From positions 1 to 61,352 of the forward strand of contig QHYI01000157.1 in assembly GCA_003223245.1 (NCBI GenBank): a stretch of DNA of 61,352 nucleotides. The letters are read 5' to 3'. The DNA is from Acidobacteriota bacterium (lineage in GTDB: Bacteria > Acidobacteriota > Terriglobia > Acidiferrales > UBA7541). The stretch's first letter is position 1; each line of letters opens with the position of its first letter. Below are positions 39,082 to 47,539 of this stretch, piece by piece. Both the position numbers and the translations under genes were made by a program. A model generated the notes under the pieces. The model made no database searches. It was not told the DNA's origin and saw only the letters and a program-made list of their open reading frames with translations.

Positions 39082-40335
39082 TTACTTGAGCCGAATCCGG
39101 TCGAAGGCATCCCACTGCGACATGTCCGAGAGAATTACCTTGTCTCCGACCTTTAACCCTTCCTTAACTTCAATGGTGTTCACAGAAGCCCGCCCGAGCA
39201 CCACGTTCACGCGCACGGCTTCCGACCCGTCATCCACCAGCTTGAAAATGCCTATCTTGCTTTCGGGTTGCCCATTTACCGGCCTGCCCACATAAAGCAC
39301 ATCCTTGAGGTTCTCGAGCTCTATGGTTCCGTCCACGCTCAAATCCGCTCGCGCGCCCTGCGGCAGAGGGCCGGTGAGATGCACGTCCACGGTTACCGTG
39401 CCGTTTTGTACCGAGGGATCTTCGCGCGAAACCGTGCCGTCCACGATGCCGTTTCGCGTGTCGATCGTCGCTTTCTGACCGATCTGCACATCTTTGGCCT
39501 GAGTCTCTGGGATTTTGATTTCCGCTTTGAGCTTGTGGGGATCGGCCACTCGCACGAGTTGTGCTCCGACCGCTACTTGCTGCCCTTCCTCGACCTGCAC
39601 AAGCTGCAGCACCCCGTCCATCCCAGCGCGAACATGCAACGCTTCGTACTGGCTTTTCTTCAGGTTATAGAGTGCGCGCATCTGCTCGACTTTCGCTTCC
39701 TGCGCCGCAAGCTGGGCCGCCGCGGAGTCCGTCGCCACGTGCGTGCGTTCCTCTTCCAGTTGCAGGCGGATCTTCAACTGCTCCTCTTTTACCCTGGAGA
39801 GTCTCTCGGTCACGTCCGAGCCGATCCCTTCTTTCGCGAGCTTTTCATCCACGGCATGCTGGATTTTCTCTTGCTCATAGTCGCTGCGAACCGACGCTTC
39901 TTGGGACTTTTGGTTCATCAATTGGCTGTTTACCGTAACCTTCAGATTGGCGTAGTCGGCTTCAGCGCCCTTGAGCTGATACTCGGCATCCAGCAGGTCA
40001 CGCTGCAATTGTGGATCGCTCATTTCCAGGATGACCGAATTCGGATGCACGATGGCTCCGGGTCGCAGAACGATTCTTTCTACCGTGGCGCTGGTTTGCG
40101 CTGGAATCCAGCGAATGTCTTCCGGCACCAAGGTTCCCAGACCGCGCACTTCGCGCACCATGGGCCCGCGTCTCACTTCATCGGTATAGATCGTCGCCCG
40201 GTCCACGGTGGGTGCAGCAGGCTTCAGCCTGGATAGCCCGTAGCTCACGCCTCCTATCAGCAGGAAGCCCACCGCGGCATACACAATCCGGCGGATTTTC
40301 TTTGCACGTGCGTTAGATGGTCTCTGAATGTCCAT
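39082..40335 (-). CDS. HlyD/MacA-like periplasmic adaptor protein
   Basis: 417 residues from the ATG at 40335. A TTG at 40362 would lie upstream of the predicted sigma-54 start site, so the ATG is preferred. One N-terminal membrane anchor (IVYAAVGFLLIGGVSYGL) precedes a split lipoyl domain (VERIVLRPGAIVHPNSVIL and MDGVLQLVQVEEGQQVAVG), a long alpha-helical hairpin (about 110-235, coiled-coil like: YEQEKIQHAVDEKLAKEGIG), a beta-barrel and a membrane-proximal domain. It links inner-membrane ABC permeases to an outer-membrane channel. No TolC-like gene is visible here. First gene of the operon. Confidence 0.88.
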   Translation of the reverse strand: MDIQRPSNARAKKIRRIVYAAVGFLLIGGVSYGLSRLKPAAPTVDRATIYTDEVRRGPMVREVRGLGTLVPEDIRWIPAQTSATVERIVLRPGAIVHPNSVILEMSDPQLQRDLLDAEYQLKGAEADYANLKVTVNSQLMNQKSQEASVRSDYEQEKIQHAVDEKLAKEGIGSDVTERLSRVKEEQLKIRLQLEEERTHVATDSAAAQLAAQEAKVEQMRALYNLKKSQYEALHVRAGMDGVLQLVQVEEGQQVAVGAQLVRVADPHKLKAEIKIPETQAKDVQIGQKATIDTRNGIVDGTVSREDPSVQNGTVTVDVHLTGPLPQGARADLSVDGTIELENLKDVLYVGRPVNGQPESKIGIFKLVDDGSEAVRVNVVLGRASVNTIEVKEGLKVGDKVILSDMSQWDAFDRIRLK

Positions 40336-40357
40336 AAATACTGTCCGTTCTTTAAAA

Positions 40358-40373
40358 CGCAACTGCCGTGCCC
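40358..40373 (-). promoter_or_regulatory. Sigma-54 (-24/-12) promoter upstream of the adaptor gene
   Basis: The minus strand reads GGGCACGGCAGTTGCG. The sigma-54 consensus is TGGCACG-N4-TTGCW; all positions match except the first and last, with exact spacing of the GG and GC dinucleotides. The start site would fall near 40347, giving a leader of about 12 nt to the ATG at 40335. The operon it would drive ends with an NtrC-type sigma-54 activator and its kinase. Confidence 0.6.
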
Positions 40374-40454
40374 AAGGTTCCCTGCCGTAAGTCCCATGAT
40401 CTCAAAGTGTTAGCGGGGGCTCATGGGAAGAGGCCTACGCCGGCTCCCCGAAAG

Positions 40455-40471
40455 TGGGATTATCCGTCCCA
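40455..40471. promoter_or_regulatory. Candidate upstream activator site for the sigma-54 promoter
   Basis: A 17-bp dyad TGGGA-N7-TCCCA lies about 108 bp upstream of the predicted sigma-54 start, the usual distance for NtrC-family enhancer sites. A second dyad, CCCATGA (40393-40399) with TCATGGG (40421-40427), lies closer to the promoter. Which of them binds the regulator is not known. Confidence 0.35.
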
Positions 40472-40671
40472 TCTCCGAACAGGTCACCGCTAGCAAGAGG
40501 TCGGACACAAAGGAACCTGGGTCCACACCAACCAGTCTGTCGAAACCGACCTGGGAGTTCGCCGTTTGGATTATAACCCCAACGCCTCTCAAAGCCTGCG
40601 GTCTCTCGGGCGCAGCGAACCACCCGTGCTGGCCATCGGGCAAAAGTTTGCAGGCTTCCTCTGTTCTTTTT

Positions 40672-40717
40672 GGTATGTAGAATGCTTACCTACCGCTAAG
40701 AAAGGTGTCTACATACC
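40672..40717. promoter_or_regulatory. Probable PadR operator(s) upstream of the PadR gene
   Basis: Two related dyads precede the PadR start at 40722. The first, GGTATGTAG-AATGC-TTACCTACC (40672-40694), is palindromic at 7 of 9 pairs. The right part of the region ends in CTACATACC (40709-40717), the exact reverse complement of the left GGTATGTAG. PadR-family operators are typically ATGT...ACAT dyads, so autorepression of the padR-permease operon is likely. Confidence 0.5.
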
Positions 40718-40721
40718 TAGA

Positions 40722-41090
40722 ATGTCAAAACCTAACCGTCGCTACCAGAATCGTACCGAACTCCTGCAGGGCACCTTGGACATGCTTATTCTCGAGACTT
40801 TGCAGTGGGCACCTCGCCACGGATATGCGCTGAGCAAAGCCATCCGCACAAATTCAGGTGAAATTCTGAAAGTCGATACCGGTTCGCTTTATCCCGCGCT
40901 CCACCGGCTCGAGCGCAAGGGCTGGATCGCCGCGGAATGGAAGCCGTCCGAGCTTGGGCCGCGCCTGCGCGTCTATCGCCTGACGGAAGCAGGACGAAAG
41001 CAACTGGTTTCCGAACGTTCCCGATGGGAGCGGCTCGTTACGGCCATCGCCGGGATCCTGAATGCTAACAAAAAGGAGGACGTGCCATGA
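40722..41090 (+). CDS. PadR-family transcriptional regulator
   Basis: 122 residues from the ATG at 40722; a longer in-frame extension upstream would run through the operator. Winged-helix PadR phrases are clear: ELLQGTLDMLILETLQWAP, HGYALSKAIRTNSGEILKV, TGSLYPALHRLERKGWIAAE and YRLTEAGRKQL. This is the short PadR class (dimerising C-terminal helix only). Its stop overlaps the ATG of the permease (ATGA). PadR paired with a duplicated permease is a hallmark of Acidobacteriota; the regulator is expected to repress the permease until an inducer binds. Confidence 0.93.
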   Translation: MSKPNRRYQNRTELLQGTLDMLILETLQWAPRHGYALSKAIRTNSGEILKVDTGSLYPALHRLERKGWIAAEWKPSELGPRLRVYRLTEAGRKQLVSERSRWERLVTAIAGILNANKKEDVP

Positions 41091-43765
41091 AATGGGCCCT
41101 CTCGAGAAGAAAGCGCCGCAACGAAGAATTGCGCGAAGAGATGCAAGCGCATTTGCTCCTTGCCGAGCGCGAAGCCATCGCGTCCGGGCAAACCGAAAAA
41201 GAGGCTCGCTATTCCGCTTGCCGCGAATTTGGAAACATCGCCGTCGCCGAAGAAGTCACGCGGGATATGTGGGGATGGCGCTGGGCCGCGGACTTCCTTC
41301 AAGACGTGCGTTATGCCTTTCGCAGCTTTCGGCAACGTCCCGGGTTTGTCGCGGTCGCGTTGCTGACCTTGGCTCTTGGCATCGGAGCGACCACCGTGAT
41401 GTTCAGCCTGGTCAGCGGCGTGCTGCTCAAGCCTCTCCCCTATCCACAGCCGAACCGCTTGGTTGCCGTAAACGGCTACAGCGAAGACTGGAACGTGAAA
41501 ATCTACGGAGAACAGAATCTCGCCTATCTCGATTTTCTGGATTGCCAGCGCGACAGCCATGCGCTCGACATGGCGGCTCTGCTATTCAACGACGGTACCT
41601 TGAGCGCGCCAGGCGATCCTCAGTATGTGGACTACTTCGAGATCTCCCCAGAATTATTTTCCGTTCTGCGCATTCCCCTTGCGCTCGGCCGCGCTTTCTT
41701 GCCCGAAGAAGACAAGATTGGCGCTAGTCCCGCGGCCATCCTTGGCTACAGCTTCTGGCAACACAAGTTCGACCGAAGAGCCGATGTGCTCGGCGGCTCC
41801 ATCGTTCTTGACCAAAAGCACTACACCATTGTCGGCGTCGCGCCCGCCGGATTCAAGCTCTACGGAGACGAACCGGAAGTGTACACGCCGCTTGGCCAAG
41901 ACCCGGCGGGTTACTTGCATAATCGCGCGGCGCATCCAGTCCACGTCGTGGGGCGTCTGCGGCCCGGCGCGACACTGGCAGAAGCGCAGGCCGAAGTAGC
42001 ACTGACGGGAAGCCACTTAGCTCAGACCTTCGCGGACACAAACAAAGGACGCTCGCTCGAAGTCAAGCAGCTCCAGCCGCCCGTTGGTGACGTGGGCCCG
42101 ACGCTTTGGCTGCTCCTTGGCGCTGTCGGGCTGGTTTTGCTGATCGCGTGCGCCAATGTGGCCAGTCTGATGCTGGCCCGCGCAATTTCCCGCGAGCGCG
42201 AGTTGGCCATGCGCGTAGCTCTCGGCGCGGGCCGCGGACGTTTAGTGCGGCAGTGTTTGACGGAGAGCGCGTTGCTCGGTCTCGCCGGTGGAATTCTCGG
42301 GGTGCTGCTTGCAAACGCAGGTCTTGGCCCCTTCGTGGCTTTCTGGCCGGGTGATTTGCCGCGTGCCGAAGAAGTGCAACTCGATTGGCGCGTGCTGCTT
42401 TTTGCCATCGCCGTGATCCTGTTGACCAGCCTTCTTTGCGGCTTGGCGCCTGCTTGGCGCGCGCCGGTTCGCGAAGTAGAACAAATTCTGCGCGCCGGAG
42501 CGCGAACGGTGACCGCCGGCACGCACCGTTTGCATTCCGCCTTTGTGGTGTCGGAAATGGCGCTCGCGATCGTTCTTCTGGTCGCCGCCGGCATGCTCGG
42601 GCGCGCCTTATTGCATGATTCCGCGCTTAATCCCGGGCTGGACATCCGCAATCTCCTGGTTATGCGCGTAGGTCTTTCTCCGGCCACGCTCGCCGATCCC
42701 AGAAAGATTCCCGCCGGCTGGCAGGACCTACTCGACCGCGCGCGGCGCGTTCCTGGAGTGGAGTCGGTTACCGCCGTGGATATCGTTCCCATGCGTCAGG
42801 GCAACAACGAATACGGCTATTGGACGACCGCCGATGTTCCGCCAGAGAACAAACAGCCAATGGCGCTGGCAAGCAGCGCGATGCCGGATTATCTGAACGT
42901 GATGGGCATTCCGTTGCTTGAAGGGCGCTTTTTTGACGACCATGATCGCTTGGGAAGCGAGCCGGTGATCGTCGTGGACGACATTCTGGCAAAAAGCGCG
43001 TTTCCTGGACACGATGCCCTTGGAAAGAATTTGTGGATTCCCAAAATGCCCTGCCCTCAAGCGCACAGCAACAAGCATGTCGAATGTTCCACGCCCTTCA
43101 AAATTGTGGGCGTCGTCGGTCACGTTCGTTACTGGGGACTCGCGGCCGACGATCAGGCCCAACTTCGCGCCATGTTTTATTACCCGTTCGCCCAAGTGGC
43201 GCCGCCATTTTTGAACCGCTGGTCGCAGCTCATGTCCATCACCGTGCGCACCACGGTTCCCCCCCTGACCTTGGTCGAACCTCTCAGGCGCGCCTTGCGC
43301 GGAGCGACAGGCGACCAGGTGCTCTATCAGGTGCGCACGATGGAGCAGCTTGCCTACGACTCTCTCGCGATGCAGCGTTTCCTGTTGCTTTTGTTTGGCA
43401 TCTTCGCGGGCTTGGCTTTGGTCCTCGCATGCATCGGCATTTATGGCGTGCTGGCGTATTTGACAGGCCGCCGCGTCCCGGAGATCGGCCTGCGCATGGC
43501 CATCGGCGCGCGCCCTTCCGACGTCATCTGGCTGGTTCTTCGGCAAAGCCTGGGAATGGTTTTCCTGGGTATCGGCATTGGCACCATCGCCGCTTTGGCC
43601 GCCGGGCGCATTTTGGAGCGCCTCGTTGAAGGTATCGAGCCTGCTGCGCTTTCGACGTTTGTGATCATGATCCCGTTTCTGGTCCTCGCGGCTTTGCTGG
43701 CAAGCCTTGTGCCGGCGCGCCGCGCCAGCCACGTCGATCCCGTGAATGCCCTACGCCAGGAATAG
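41087..43765 (+). CDS. ADOP-type duplicated ABC permease with N-terminal prefix domain
   Basis: 892 residues. The first 80 residues form the cytoplasmic prefix domain seen in PadR-linked permeases (RNEELREEMQAHLLLAEREA). It is followed by the usual FLQDVRYAFRSFRQRPGFVA, first helix, periplasmic MacB core, FtsX module ([20 protein letters not shown]), second periplasmic domain and last FtsX module (LTGRRVPEIGLRMAIGARPS), ending VDPVNALRQE. No ATPase gene is adjacent, as in other 'orphan' permeases of this phylum. Co-translated with PadR. Confidence 0.9.
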   Translation: MKWALSRRKRRNEELREEMQAHLLLAEREAIASGQTEKEARYSACREFGNIAVAEEVTRDMWGWRWAADFLQDVRYAFRSFRQRPGFVAVALLTLALGIGATTVMFSLVSGVLLKPLPYPQPNRLVAVNGYSEDWNVKIYGEQNLAYLDFLDCQRDSHALDMAALLFNDGTLSAPGDPQYVDYFEISPELFSVLRIPLALGRAFLPEEDKIGASPAAILGYSFWQHKFDRRADVLGGSIVLDQKHYTIVGVAPAGFKLYGDEPEVYTPLGQDPAGYLHNRAAHPVHVVGRLRPGATLAEAQAEVALTGSHLAQTFADTNKGRSLEVKQLQPPVGDVGPTLWLLLGAVGLVLLIACANVASLMLARAISRERELAMRVALGAGRGRLVRQCLTESALLGLAGGILGVLLANAGLGPFVAFWPGDLPRAEEVQLDWRVLLFAIAVILLTSLLCGLAPAWRAPVREVEQILRAGARTVTAGTHRLHSAFVVSEMALAIVLLVAAGMLGRALLHDSALNPGLDIRNLLVMRVGLSPATLADPRKIPAGWQDLLDRARRVPGVESVTAVDIVPMRQGNNEYGYWTTADVPPENKQPMALASSAMPDYLNVMGIPLLEGRFFDDHDRLGSEPVIVVDDILAKSAFPGHDALGKNLWIPKMPCPQAHSNKHVECSTPFKIVGVVGHVRYWGLAADDQAQLRAMFYYPFAQVAPPFLNRWSQLMSITVRTTVPPLTLVEPLRRALRGATGDQVLYQVRTMEQLAYDSLAMQRFLLLLFGIFAGLALVLACIGIYGVLAYLTGRRVPEIGLRMAIGARPSDVIWLVLRQSLGMVFLGIGIGTIAALAAGRILERLVEGIEPAALSTFVIMIPFLVLAALLASLVPARRASHVDPVNALRQE

Positions 43766-44190
43766 GGGTGAAACCGGCGGGGCAAAGCTGGAAAGCAGCG
43801 AAAGAAAAAGAGAGCGCGTCCTCGGCGGCAGCTGCCGTCTCCGGGTTTTTGCAGGTTATCAAGATATCTAGTTTTCATAGATTTGCCGCGCTGCCCATGA
43901 GATGGTAAACAACGATTGAGGGCTCTCCCCGCATCTGATTTGGGGGGAATACCTCATTGACAGGTTCCCTGTTTCTTCTTAGCGTGAGTGACTGTGTTTG
44001 CGAGGGGAGCCGATGCGAAGGGTGACGGCTCTCGAGTCAAGAAAGTTGGTAGTCTCGCAAGCTCTTCAGGTTACCAGAAGCGCCAGCCCCAGTAATTCCA
44101 AGTATGCGGTGTAATGCCCGGTTCAAATACAGCATGAACCGCTAGCACTAAACTTGTTCATCCAACGATGACTGCCGGGAGGCAAGATTG
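43766..44190. other. Intergenic region before the AraC-type genes
   Basis: About 425 bp. A perfect 12-bp palindrome CGGCAGCTGCCG lies near 43826-43837. A perfect -35 box TTGACA is at 43957-43962, but the hexamer 17 bp downstream (TAGCGT) is a poor -10. No small gene with a good ribosome site was found. It marks the boundary between the permease operon and the RiPP-like cluster. Confidence 0.3.
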
Positions 44191-44631
44191 ATGGTGTACG
44201 AGCAACCTGTTGTTCTCAGGTGGGGAAGTCCTCGTGAATTCCTCAATTTGTTTTTTTCGAAACCTGGCGAAGCGCGCGGTACCGAGGACTGGCGTGTGCA
44301 AAAGCTCAGGAATCTGATTGACAGCGACCCGGCATGCGCGCGGCGGGGCCTTGATGAAATGTGCCGGCAACTCGGCTTGTGCATTTCTGGCCGGCAAGCG
44401 CGCCGGCTTTTCAAAGCATGCACCGGTCTAGGAATCAAGGAGTACGTGAAGAAACGGCGCCTTGATCTCGCCGCGCGACAGTTGCGTACAACCGATGCTC
44501 CGGTCAAAGCGGTGGCCATCGATTCGGGTTACCGTCACGTTCGCAATTTCACCAGATGCTTTCTGAAGCAGTTTCACGTGAGCCCCAACGATTTCAGGAA
44601 GATCTGGCGATACAAAGATGTTGCGGCATGA
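44191..44631 (+). CDS. Stand-alone AraC-type HTH protein
   Basis: 146 residues from the ATG at 44191, with GGGAGG 8 bp upstream; a TTG just before is less well placed. It consists almost only of the AraC double HTH: LDEMCRQLGLCISGRQARRL, FKACTGLGIKEYVKKRRLDL, AVAIDSGYRHVRNFTRCF, LKQFHVSPNDFRKIW. The usual effector-binding domain is missing, so activity may depend on expression level or a partner. It is the first plus-strand gene of the accessory cluster and may control it; that is inference from position. Confidence 0.8.
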   Translation: MVYEQPVVLRWGSPREFLNLFFSKPGEARGTEDWRVQKLRNLIDSDPACARRGLDEMCRQLGLCISGRQARRLFKACTGLGIKEYVKKRRLDLAARQLRTTDAPVKAVAIDSGYRHVRNFTRCFLKQFHVSPNDFRKIWRYKDVAA

Positions 44632-44803
44632 GGCTTGGCTAGCACAACGCGATTCGAGTTGTCCGCCAAACCGATCTATTGAGATTCCAAAGTTTCATCA
44701 TCCTGCCGGTGAGCAAGATTTTCCCGTTCAAGAACGGAGCTGGCAGGCAGTTTTGACTGCATCGAAAATTTGCAGCGACTAAGCCATAGAAAGGAGGTAG
44801 GGG

Positions 44804-45334
44804 ATGATGCTAACGTCTGATAAAGAGGAATCCAACGTCCCGCTTCGCGCCGTGGATGGAGCTAAAAAACAAATCTATTCGCCCCCGGAGTCCCTTCCGC
44901 TCGGGTGGGCAACAGACATAATTTTGGCAAGAGCCGAGTCCCGATCTGCGCTGGCAGCAAAAAGGATTCGCCAGTTGATTGACGAATCCGGTGGAAGTCT
45001 ATCGTGCAGCCCCGCTAAGGAATGCCAAACGTTTCAAGTCAACCTGTCGCTGGTAAGCAAACAATTCAAAAAGTTATATCAAATGACCATGCGCGCATAT
45101 TCGAGGCGGGTCCGCATGAGAACAGCCGAGAAACTTCTCCGAGAGTCAAATCATCTTAATGTTGACGAGGCAGCAAGAGCCCTTGGTTACAGTTTCACGT
45201 CTGCCTTTTCGCGGTGTTTTCAAAAGACGTTTGGCAAACGCCCTAAGCGTTACCAAATGCAGCAAATTCGAAATACGAGTTCGGAGATTGCCGGCGAGAG
45301 CGCTGACAAATCAGATTCTGTGCTCCAAATCTAA
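44804..45334 (+). CDS. AraC-type HTH protein
   Basis: 176 residues with an excellent ribosome site (AAGGAGG at 44791-44797) before ATG-ATG. The C-terminal part is an AraC HTH domain (VSKQFKKLYQMTMRAYSRR, LNVDEAARALGYSFTSAF, SRCFQKTFGKRPKRYQ). The N-terminal 60 residues show no recognised sensor domain. It resembles the preceding gene in architecture and may be a diverged duplicate. It lies 175 bp before the candidate precursor ORF and is a likely cluster regulator. Confidence 0.82.
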   Translation: MMLTSDKEESNVPLRAVDGAKKQIYSPPESLPLGWATDIILARAESRSALAAKRIRQLIDESGGSLSCSPAKECQTFQVNLSLVSKQFKKLYQMTMRAYSRRVRMRTAEKLLRESNHLNVDEAARALGYSFTSAFSRCFQKTFGKRPKRYQMQQIRNTSSEIAGESADKSDSVLQI

Positions 45335-45509
45335 CGGCGGCTGTAAGGGGCAGCGTTCGGAATGCAAGTTAGGGCAATACGCTAATGGATGCTCCCTTGC
45401 AATTTTCTCTGTCGCTCGCGGTCACCAACACCTTAAATCACTGGAGAAGGCCTCTTCGGGACCGCTAGCTTTGTTTTTCGATCCATGGGCCCTTGGGCAG
45501 AAGGCTCCA

Positions 45510-45641
45510 GTGCTCAAGGCGAGCAAGCCGAGGCTTACCAAATTTGATCTCCCCGTGGGCCCCCTCAATCCCTCCGAACAGCCTGGCCATCACAAGATAG
45601 GTGGAATTGCATGCCGGGAAGCGAAGCTTGTCGCGCGTTAA
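45510..45641 (+). CDS. Candidate RiPP precursor peptide (43 residues)
   Basis: A GTG start at 45510 is preceded by AGAAGG with 5 bp spacing. The peptide begins MLKASKPRLTKFDL and continues PVGPLNPSEQPGHHKIGG, ending IACREAKLVAR. The leader-like part has P7 and L9 as in the lasso leader motif YxxPxLxxxG, but Ala replaces Tyr and Asp replaces Gly. Two Gly-to-Glu7 arrangements are possible ring sites: GPLNPSE and GGIACRE. The usual Thr at -2 is missing in both. It ends 77 bp before the exporter gene. Size, place and ribosome site favour a real gene; the assignment as precursor is tentative. The same frame is open further upstream without a better start. Confidence 0.4.
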   Translation: MLKASKPRLTKFDLPVGPLNPSEQPGHHKIGGIACREAKLVAR

Positions 45642-45717
45642 TTTGTAATGATGTGAGTTTCGGTCACCTGCGAATGCGGCACACAGGCGCCGGTTTTCTA
45701 GAAAAGGATCCTTTAAA

Positions 45718-47493
45718 GTGAAACCAAGCGTCAAAGCGCAGGCCCGTTGGTTCTTTCGCCAGTTGCGGCCACTTTTGCGCGCCTACTCTCTGAGCGTGCT
45801 GTTGATTGTCCTGAGCAGCCTTATGTTTCTCCTCGACCCCTTGCTCATGAAGTGGCTGATTGACAGTGTTCTCCCGGCAAAGAATTTTCGCCTTTTGCTT
45901 TTTGCAGCTGGGGGATTTTTCGTCCTTTACGTTTCCCGGCTGGCCTTTTTTAGCCTATCGCAACTGGTGAACTTCCAGACCGTCCAGAAACTGGTTCTGC
46001 GCATGCGTCTCAACATTCTCGAGCAGATGAACCGTCTTTCTGCCGACTATCACGAAGCCACTCCTGTGGGCGAAAGGCTCTACCGCGTAGAGCAAGATGT
46101 GGACCAGGTGGCAGAAGTGGGGTCGAACCTTGTGCCCTTTGTTCTGCAAACCGCCTTCAAAGCGGTTTTTGTCACGGGCACCATGTTTATGCTCGATTTT
46201 AAGCTTACCTGTATCGTCCTTCCGCTGCTGCCTCTCTTTTTTGTTTTTCGAAAGAAATTTGAACACCCGCTTCGCCGCGCATCGGATTCTGTACAGGAAA
46301 GGGCCGCTGCGGAAAACAGTTTTCTTCAGGAGCATCTATCGTCTTTGGTCCAGGTTCAGCTGCTGCATCAGGAAGAGAGCCAGACGCAAGCCTTCCGCGA
46401 GCGTGCCGTAGGTCGTATGAAAGCGCTGAACCATCGCGAATTTGTCGAGGTAATGTTCAGCACCTGCTACATGGGCATCATTGCTTTGGGCACAATTGCC
46501 ATTTTGGGGTACGGCGGCTATCAGGTATTTGTGGGCTCCTTGACGGTTGGCGGTGTCGTTGCCTTTTACAGTTACGTAGGCGCTTTGTTCGATCCGTTGG
46601 GCTCGGCCGTCCACATTTATTCCCAACTGAACCGTCTCGGCACAAATATCCGCCGCGTCCTGGAAGTGGTCGAACAGCCTCCCGGCGTGCCGGAAAGGCC
46701 AAACGCCATTGATTTCCCATCGCCTGTTCGCGGCTACGTTGAGTTGGACGGTGTCTGTTTTTCCTACCGAGACCATACACGCGTTCTCGATGGAATCCAT
46801 CTAAAACTTGAACCCGGCGAGAAAGTCGCGCTGGTGGGTATGAGCGGCAGCGGCAAGAGCACCATCGCCAAGCTGATTGCCAGGTTGTATGACGTGGACC
46901 AAGGAGCAGTGTACGTCGATGGTCTGGAGGTTCGAAATGTCCGGCTGAGGAGTCTCCGAACAAAAGTCTGTTATCTCTTGCAGGACGCCGTACTCTTCGA
47001 CCGCACGTTGAAAGAAAACCTGTTGTTGGGGAATCCTTCCGCGGCGATGAAAGACCTTCACCGGGCGGTAGAAATTGCCGGTTTGAGAGAGCTGTTGCGA
47101 CGCCTGCCGCAAGGTTGGGACACGCCCGTAGGCCCCAGAGGCAACGCTTTATCGGGGGGCGAAAGGCAACGCGTCGCCTTAGCCCGCGCCGTGCTCCAGA
47201 ATCCCTCTGTCCTGTTGCTAGACGAATCCACCTCCGCCCTCGATGCTCCTTCGGAACGCAAAGTGTTCATGAACTTGGCACAGCACTTTCCCAACCAGAC
47301 CATGGTGTTCGTTTCTCATCGGATTGCAGCGCTCAAATGGGTGGATCGCATCATCGTGCTGAATCGCGGGGTCATCGAAGAACAAGGGACGCACGATCAA
47401 TTGATCCGCACCGGTGGTTTGTATACGCATCTGCACAACGCCCCTCCCGCTCTTCTTGGCGCTGAGTCTTTTGCCCAGCCTCCCAATAACTAG
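45718..47493 (+). CDS. ABC exporter of the RiPP-like cluster (ABCB type)
   Basis: 591 residues from a GTG at 45718, just after the palindrome AAAGGATCCTTT. The N-terminal membrane domain has helices such as LSVLLIVLSSLMFLLDPLL and IIALGTIAILGYGGYQVF. The ATPase half has Walker A GMSGSGKST, signature LSGGERQRVALARAV, Walker B VLLLDESTSALD and switch His VSHR. There is no C39 leader-peptidase domain, which fits lasso-type exporters (D proteins), where leader removal is done by a separate B2 enzyme. It probably exports the modified peptide and may confer self-immunity. Confidence 0.88.
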   Translation: MKPSVKAQARWFFRQLRPLLRAYSLSVLLIVLSSLMFLLDPLLMKWLIDSVLPAKNFRLLLFAAGGFFVLYVSRLAFFSLSQLVNFQTVQKLVLRMRLNILEQMNRLSADYHEATPVGERLYRVEQDVDQVAEVGSNLVPFVLQTAFKAVFVTGTMFMLDFKLTCIVLPLLPLFFVFRKKFEHPLRRASDSVQERAAAENSFLQEHLSSLVQVQLLHQEESQTQAFRERAVGRMKALNHREFVEVMFSTCYMGIIALGTIAILGYGGYQVFVGSLTVGGVVAFYSYVGALFDPLGSAVHIYSQLNRLGTNIRRVLEVVEQPPGVPERPNAIDFPSPVRGYVELDGVCFSYRDHTRVLDGIHLKLEPGEKVALVGMSGSGKSTIAKLIARLYDVDQGAVYVDGLEVRNVRLRSLRTKVCYLLQDAVLFDRTLKENLLLGNPSAAMKDLHRAVEIAGLRELLRRLPQGWDTPVGPRGNALSGGERQRVALARAVLQNPSVLLLDESTSALDAPSERKVFMNLAQHFPNQTMVFVSHRIAALKWVDRIIVLNRGVIEEQGTHDQLIRTGGLYTHLHNAPPALLGAESFAQPPNN

Positions 47494-47539
47494 AGATATC
47501 CGAACCAGGCAGCCTGGGCCGGCATCGCAGTGCTGCGAA

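Noticed and set aside
42728-43732. 334-codon minus-strand frame
   Set aside because: It is antisense to the ADOP-type permease. It is rich in Ala/Arg/His/Gln without any domain, a typical shadow.
43957-43985. TTGACA box as promoter for the first AraC-type gene
   Set aside because: The hexamer at 17 bp (TAGCGT) is a poor -10, and the distance to the gene is over 200 bp.
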